DNA from: DATCLS01 sp036563805
GTDB lineage: Bacteria > Actinomycetota > Acidimicrobiia > Acidimicrobiales > VFJN01
Assembly (NCBI GenBank): GCA_036563805.1
Contig: DATCLS010000036.1
Coordinates: 1-26,692 of the forward strand
DNA: 26,692 nucleotides
Direction: 5' to 3'
The translations under genes were made by a program, and so were the position numbers. Shown in pieces: positions 23,164-26,692 of this stretch (positions are counted from its first letter, which is position 1; every line of letters starts with the position of its first letter). The notes beneath the pieces were generated by a model that ran no database searches, was not told where the DNA came from, and worked only from the letters and a program-made list of their open reading frames with translations.

Positions 23164-24201
23164 GTTGGCGGCGGCCGCCGTGGCCAGGGCCCGCACGTCG
23201 GCCAGGCACCGGAGCGTGCTGTTGAGGTGCGTGCAGGTCGAGGGGCCGGTGAGCTCGCGCCGGACCCGGGTCGGGATCTCGCCCACCGCTACGCCCACCA
23301 GGCGCTGGGCGCTGCCCACCGCGGCCGGGCACTCGTTCCAGGGCAGGACACGGGGCGCCACGTCCACCCCGGCGAGCCGGCCGTCGGCCCCGACGTGGGC
23401 CGCGACCTCGTACTCGTGCATGACCGTCTCGCCGTCGTCGGCGGCGTGCGAGTCGCGGAAGTGGCTGCGGGCCGCCACCGTGGCCCCGTCGGCGATCACG
23501 TCCAGGCGGCGCCGGCGGCGGACCGTGGTCGGCGCCAACTCGGCCATCGGGTGCCAGCCGTGGGGGTCGTCGCCCTCGATCGCCGGGGCCGCGGGGCCCA
23601 GCGGCAGCGGCGAGATGCCGGTCCGGCGCAGCGCCTCGAGCAGCGGTGCGCCCGACGCCCAGCCGCTGCACACGTCGGCCTGGAACCGGGCCACGGTCTC
23701 GGCCTGGGGTCGGCTCTGCGGCAGGGCCCCGGCGTGAAGGAGGGCGTAGCCCGAGACCAGAAGGGCGCCGCCCAGGTCGTCGAGGGCGCTGTAGCGCAGC
23801 GTGCGCCGCTCGGCCTCGTCCGGCAGCAGCTCGGCCAAGCGCCGGCCGAAGCCGGACCGCACGTTCACGCCCACGAGGGCGGCGAGATCGCCGGTCGGGT
23901 CGGCCGTTCGGTCGCCGGCCCGGTCGTCGCCGGCCCCGGAGGCGTCGGCCACGGCCGTCACCTCGCCGGTGGTGTGGTCGATCTCGACGGTGAGGGCCAG
24001 CCGCTCGAGCACCTCGGCGGCGCCGTCGGCGCGGGTGCGGACGTCCTGGCCACGCACGTCGGCGACCACGCGGCCGCGCAGCCCGTCGGGCCGGGTCATG
24101 TCGAGCGAGGTCGTGCGGCGCACGGAGCCGGGGACCCGGGGCGGCGTCGCCGGGACGGCGTTCTGCGGCCCGGGGCGCGGGGCGGCGACCGCTTCGCTCA
24201 T
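23158..24201 (-). CDS. DUF2889 domain protein
   Basis: This 347-aa protein matches the DUF2889 family, whose function is unknown. Typical segments are VVADVRGQDVRTRADG, LTVEIDHTTGEVTAV, RLAELLPDEAERRTLRYSAL, DDLGGALLVSGYALL, VMHEYEVAAHVGADGRLAGV, DVAPRVLPWNECPAAVGSAQ and the C-terminal GPSTCTHLNSTLRCLADVRA. Conserved Cys and His in that last stretch may bind metal. No signal peptide or membrane helix is seen. Start ATG at 24201 is just downstream of TACGTT (24216-24211), so the leader is very short. It shares a promoter region with the divergent TetR gene and precedes the enoyl-CoA hydratase by 31 bp, so it is probably part of the same TetR-controlled unit. Confidence 0.85.
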   Translation of the reverse strand: MSEAVAAPRPGPQNAVPATPPRVPGSVRRTTSLDMTRPDGLRGRVVADVRGQDVRTRADGAAEVLERLALTVEIDHTTGEVTAVADASGAGDDRAGDRTADPTGDLAALVGVNVRSGFGRRLAELLPDEAERRTLRYSALDDLGGALLVSGYALLHAGALPQSRPQAETVARFQADVCSGWASGAPLLEALRRTGISPLPLGPAAPAIEGDDPHGWHPMAELAPTTVRRRRRLDVIADGATVAARSHFRDSHAADDGETVMHEYEVAAHVGADGRLAGVDVAPRVLPWNECPAAVGSAQRLVGVAVGEIPTRVRRELTGPSTCTHLNSTLRCLADVRALATAAAANF

Positions 24202-24213
24202 GGTGACCGCAAC

Positions 24214-24274
24214 GTACAGCAGGAGCCGGCTCGACGGAAAGCCAGGCTTTCTCCACCTCAGAGCGGCGCTGTAC
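24214..24274. promoter_or_regulatory. Nested palindrome in the DUF2889/TetR divergent promoter
   Basis: An inner perfect dyad GAAAGCC-A-GGCTTTC (24237-24251) and outer arms GTACAGC (24214-24220) and GCTGTAC (24268-24274) share the same centre, base 24244. The two 16-nt spacers are not complementary to each other. The left outer arm overlaps the extended -10 (TGTACGTT) of the DUF2889 gene on the minus strand. The inner dyad is the best candidate operator for the adjacent TetR protein. Confidence 0.7.
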
Positions 24275-24298
24275 TCATCGGCACAGCGTGGGGCGCAG

Positions 24299-24312
24299 TA
24301 TCCTGCGGCCGA
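24299..24312 (+). promoter_or_regulatory. -10 element for a leaderless tetR gene
   Basis: TATCCT (24299-24304) ends 7 nt before the ATG at 24312, and no Shine-Dalgarno is visible. This is the same arrangement as at the marR, CLC, ferritin-like and DUF427-thioesterase genes. Confidence 0.45.
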
Positions 24313-25130
24313 TGGAGCCCGACGCCGCGGCCGCCCTCGACGGCGATCCCGCCGACTGGCACCTGCGCGTCGTCCGGCGGTCGCTCCGCACCGCGACCCA
24401 GCGGTCGATCGACCGGGGATCGGCCCTGATCCGGGCCGCCGCCGCGCTCCTGGAGCGCTCGCAGGGCGACAACTTCACGGTGCAGGACGTGGCCGACGAG
24501 GCCGGGCAGTCGCTGCGGACGCTCTACCAGTACTTCGAGAGCAAGGACGACCTGCTGCTGGCGGTGTTCGAGGAGGCCATGCGCACCTACGCGCGCCTGA
24601 TCCGCACCGCCGTCGCCGACCTCGACGACCCGCTGGAGCGGCTCGCCGGCGCCATCGTCGCCGCCCTGCGCATGCCCGAGCTCGCCGGTACCGGCGTCGA
24701 CCGGGGACTGGCCCGGCTGCGGCTCAGGCTCAGCGAGGTCGAGCCCGAGCTCGTCGCCCGGTCGCAGGAGCCGGTCACCGTCCTCGTGCGCGAGCTGGTG
24801 ACCGAGGCGGCGGCCGCCGGCCGGGTCCGGGTGTGCGAGCCCGACGAGGCCACGTACGTGGTCCTGGCCCTCAAGACCGCGTTCATCACGAGCCGGACGC
24901 TCGGCGACGACTCCGGCGCCCGGCTGCCGACCGCGTTCGGGCTGGCCTCGTTCTGCCTGGCCGGGCTCGGCGCCGAGGTCGACGACGCCTGGCTGGCGGC
25001 GGTCGACGCCCGGCTCCGGTTCCCCGGGCGGCGCCGGCCCGGGCCGGTCGACGGCGCCGGGCCCGACGACCGCGCCGAGCCGGCCGATCAAGCCGACCGG
25101 GCGCCCGAGGGCACGGCCCGCGCCCGCTAG
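24312..25130 (+). CDS. TetR family transcriptional regulator
   Basis: This 272-aa regulator has an N-terminal TetR helix-turn-helix at about residues 32-80 (IRAAAALLERSQGDNFTVQD, then VADEAGQSLRTLYQYFESKD and DLLLAVFEEAM). A helical ligand domain runs to about 235. The last 35 residues are an Arg/Pro/Asp-rich disordered tail. ATG 24312 is preferred over an in-frame GTG at 24288 because a -10 lies between them. It is divergent from DUF2889-hydratase, with a strong symmetric palindrome in the gap, so autoregulation and control of that unit are likely. TetR proteins beside acyl-CoA genes usually sense acyl-CoA thioesters or steroid intermediates. Confidence 0.92.
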   Translation: MEPDAAAALDGDPADWHLRVVRRSLRTATQRSIDRGSALIRAAAALLERSQGDNFTVQDVADEAGQSLRTLYQYFESKDDLLLAVFEEAMRTYARLIRTAVADLDDPLERLAGAIVAALRMPELAGTGVDRGLARLRLRLSEVEPELVARSQEPVTVLVRELVTEAAAAGRVRVCEPDEATYVVLALKTAFITSRTLGDDSGARLPTAFGLASFCLAGLGAEVDDAWLAAVDARLRFPGRRRPGPVDGAGPDDRAEPADQADRAPEGTARAR

Positions 25131-25152
25131 CGCGTCCCCGGCGGCCGTCACG

Positions 25153-25182
25153 CCCGCGCCGGCTGGCCGGATGCGGCGCGGG
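25153..25182. terminator. Bidirectional hairpin terminator
   Basis: CCCGCGCCG (25153-25161), a 12-nt loop and CGGCGCGGG (25174-25182) form a perfect 9-bp GC stem. It lies in the 61-bp gap between the convergent tetR and sensor ATPase genes. There is no T-tract. Confidence 0.65.
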
Positions 25183-25191
25183 GTGGCCGGT

Positions 25192-26692
25192 TCAGCGCTG
25201 GGGCGGCTGGCCCGGCTGGCCCGGCGGCGGGTCGGACCGGGTCTCGTCGAGGCCGCGCTGGACGCCCTTGGTGAACCCGCTCAGGAACGCGTAGACGTCG
25301 TCGGCCTGGTTGGGCCCCTCGGCCGGCTGGGCCGAGCGGCGCCGGAGCGGCGTCGGCTGCGTCGACGGGAGCTGGGCGCCGCTCACCCGGCGGGGGAGGC
25401 CACCGGCGGTGGTGCCGCCGGAGGTCGGGTCGGCGGACCGGGCGCCGGGCGGCGGGGACGCCTGGCCCTGCCGGATGCTCTGGGCGTGGTTGCGCAGCGT
25501 GGCCAGAAGGTCGTCGGAGGGGACGGCCGGCCCGCGGGCCGTCGTCGGGGTCCGGGCGGGCGCGCTGGCCGAGGCCCGGACCGGGAGCCCGCCGGCGGTG
25601 CGGCGCATCCCGCCGCCGTTGGTTCCGCCGTCGGCTCCGCCCTCGTTGGGCCCGGTCGGCCGCGACGGCACGTGGGGCAGGGGTGGGCCCGGGGGCATCG
25701 GCGGCGGCCCGAGGGGCGCCGCGGGCCCACCTGGCCCGGCTGGCCCGCTCGGCCCGGCGGGCGCGCCGGACATGGGCGGCTGGGCCGGCATCGCCGGCTG
25801 GGCGGGCATGGCGGGCCCGGCCGGCATCGTCGGTCCGTTGGGCATCGCCGTCCCACCGGTCGGCGCGCCGTTCGTCCCACCGGCCGTGCCGCCGTTCGTG
25901 TCACCAGTCATCCCGCCGTTCGCCGGCGCCCCGCCGAAGCCGGCGTCGGCTGCCTGCGGTGCGGGGCCGGCGGGCGACGCGCCGACGCCCACCGGCTGGC
26001 GGTCGGGGCGCCCGAAGGCGACCTCGGCGCCGGGGGAGGGGGCCCGGTCGGGGGCGCCGCCGCCCCAGGTCCCGCCGCCGGCGCCCGCGTCGGCTGGCTG
26101 CTCGTCGGTCAGCAGGTGGTTGGGCAGCTCGACCTCGGCGACGATGCCCTGGCCGCCGGTGCCCTGCTGCAGCTGGATACGGATCCCGTGGCGGGCGGCC
26201 AGGTGGCCGGCCACGTAGTGGCCCAGGTACTTGGAGGGGGCCACGGTGAACGACTCGGCCCGGGCCAGGCGCCGGTTGGCCTGCTCGATGGCCTCGGGCG
26301 GCATGCCGAGGCCGTAGTCGATGATCGCCAGCTGGTAGGTGCCCGGCCCGCTCCAGCGGCCCTGGACCAGCACGTTGTCCTGCGGCGACGAGAACGTCAG
26401 GGCGTTCTCGACCAGCTCGGCGAGCAGGTGGGCCAGGTCGGCGGCCACCGACCCCAGCACCATCACGGGGTCGACGCCCTCGACCCGGACCCGCTGGTAG
26501 TCCTCGACCTCGCCCAGCGCCGCCCGCACCACGTCGGTGAGCCGGACCGGCGCCGCCCACTTGCGGGGCGGGTCGATGCCGGCCAGCACGAGCAGCGACT
26601 CGGCGTTGCGGCGCATGCGCGTCGCCAGGTGGTCGAGCCGGAACAGGGAGGCGAGGGTGTCGGGGTCGGTCTCGTTGGACTCGAGCTCGGTG
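25192..26692 (-). CDS. CvnA-like sensor histidine kinase/ATPase (partial, C-terminal)
   Basis: The gene enters from the right edge; about 500 C-terminal residues are visible. The start of the visible part, LFRLDHLATRMRRNAESLLV, matches the dimerisation helix of conservon-type (CvnA) and nitrate/nitrite-sensor-like kinases of actinobacteria. An HATPase_c domain follows, with N-box AELVENALTFSSPQDNV and G-box AIIDYGLGMPPEA, then VAGHLAARHGIRIQLQQGT. The rest (about 230 residues) is a low-complexity Pro/Gly/Ala/Met tail with imperfect repeats such as MPAGPAMPAQPAMPAQP and TNGGTAGGTNGAPTGGT. It ends with a conserved-looking helix YAFLSGFTKGVQRGLDETR. The usual conservon partners (roadblock, DUF742, GTPase) are not downstream, where a convergent tetR lies. 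Confidence 0.85.
   Translation of the reverse strand, partial: TELESNETDPDTLASLFRLDHLATRMRRNAESLLVLAGIDPPRKWAAPVRLTDVVRAALGEVEDYQRVRVEGVDPVMVLGSVAADLAHLLAELVENALTFSSPQDNVLVQGRWSGPGTYQLAIIDYGLGMPPEAIEQANRRLARAESFTVAPSKYLGHYVAGHLAARHGIRIQLQQGTGGQGIVAEVELPNHLLTDEQPADAGAGGGTWGGGAPDRAPSPGAEVAFGRPDRQPVGVGASPAGPAPQAADAGFGGAPANGGMTGDTNGGTAGGTNGAPTGGTAMPNGPTMPAGPAMPAQPAMPAQPPMSGAPAGPSGPAGPGGPAAPLGPPPMPPGPPLPHVPSRPTGPNEGGADGGTNGGGMRRTAGGLPVRASASAPARTPTTARGPAVPSDDLLATLRNHAQSIRQGQASPPPGARSADPTSGGTTAGGLPRRVSGAQLPSTQPTPLRRRSAQPAEGPNQADDVYAFLSGFTKGVQRGLDETRSDPPPGQPGQPPQR

Noticed and set aside
25600..25920. The Pro/Gly/Met repeat region as a tandem DNA repeat or CRISPR-like array
   Set aside because: The repeats are imperfect, of variable length, and keep the reading frame of the sensor ATPase, so they are low-complexity protein coding.

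Overview
This is a high-GC window from an actinobacterium. The strong G/C third-position bias, F420-type luciferase-like oxidoreductases, a conservon-type sensor ATPase, many GTG starts, leaderless promoters and a large set of acyl-CoA genes would fit an Acidimicrobiia-like or related environmental actinomycete. That placement is inferred from gene content; no rRNA marker is present. I see no tRNA, rRNA, CRISPR array, transposase or phage gene.

Layout. The left edge holds the 3' end of katG, ending convergently on a three-gene minus-strand run: amidohydrolase, SAM methyltransferase-like protein and CLC chloride channel with CBS domains. The channel is divergent from a MarR regulator, and the 69-bp gap carries two near-identical palindromic operators. 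Next come a Tat/lipoprotein amidohydrolase with a His-rich membrane partner (minus), a ferritin-like diiron protein (plus) and a PAS-GAF-GGDEF diguanylate cyclase (minus).

From about 11.0 to 19.6 kb everything is on the plus strand: a broken acyl-CoA ligase tail, a DUF427-thioesterase fusion, a second DUF427 protein, then a probable catabolic operon. That operon encodes an F420 oxidoreductase, a small alpha/beta-barrel protein, two acyl-CoA dehydrogenases, a second F420 oxidoreductase, a DUF35 Zn-ribbon/OB protein and a thiolase-fold protein. The paired dehydrogenases and the DUF35-thiolase pair resemble steroid side-chain beta-oxidation and retro-aldol modules of mycobacteria. The substrate here is unknown.

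From 19.6 to 22.3 kb an intact amidohydrolase is flanked by wreckage on the minus strand. An amidohydrolase and an acyl-CoA dehydrogenase have each lost their middle, and a FadD-type ligase is broken by several single-base deletions plus larger losses. The right part has an enoyl-CoA hydratase and a DUF2889 protein (minus), a divergent TetR regulator (plus) with a striking nested palindrome in the shared promoter, and a CvnA-like sensor ATPase running off the right edge.

Together the window looks like a lipid, steroid or xenobiotic acyl-CoA catabolic region under MarR/TetR control that is partly undergoing gene decay. The points most worth a second look are the decay pattern, the operator structures, the DUF427-thioesterase fusion, the amidohydrolase/membrane-protein pair and the odd thiolase active site.
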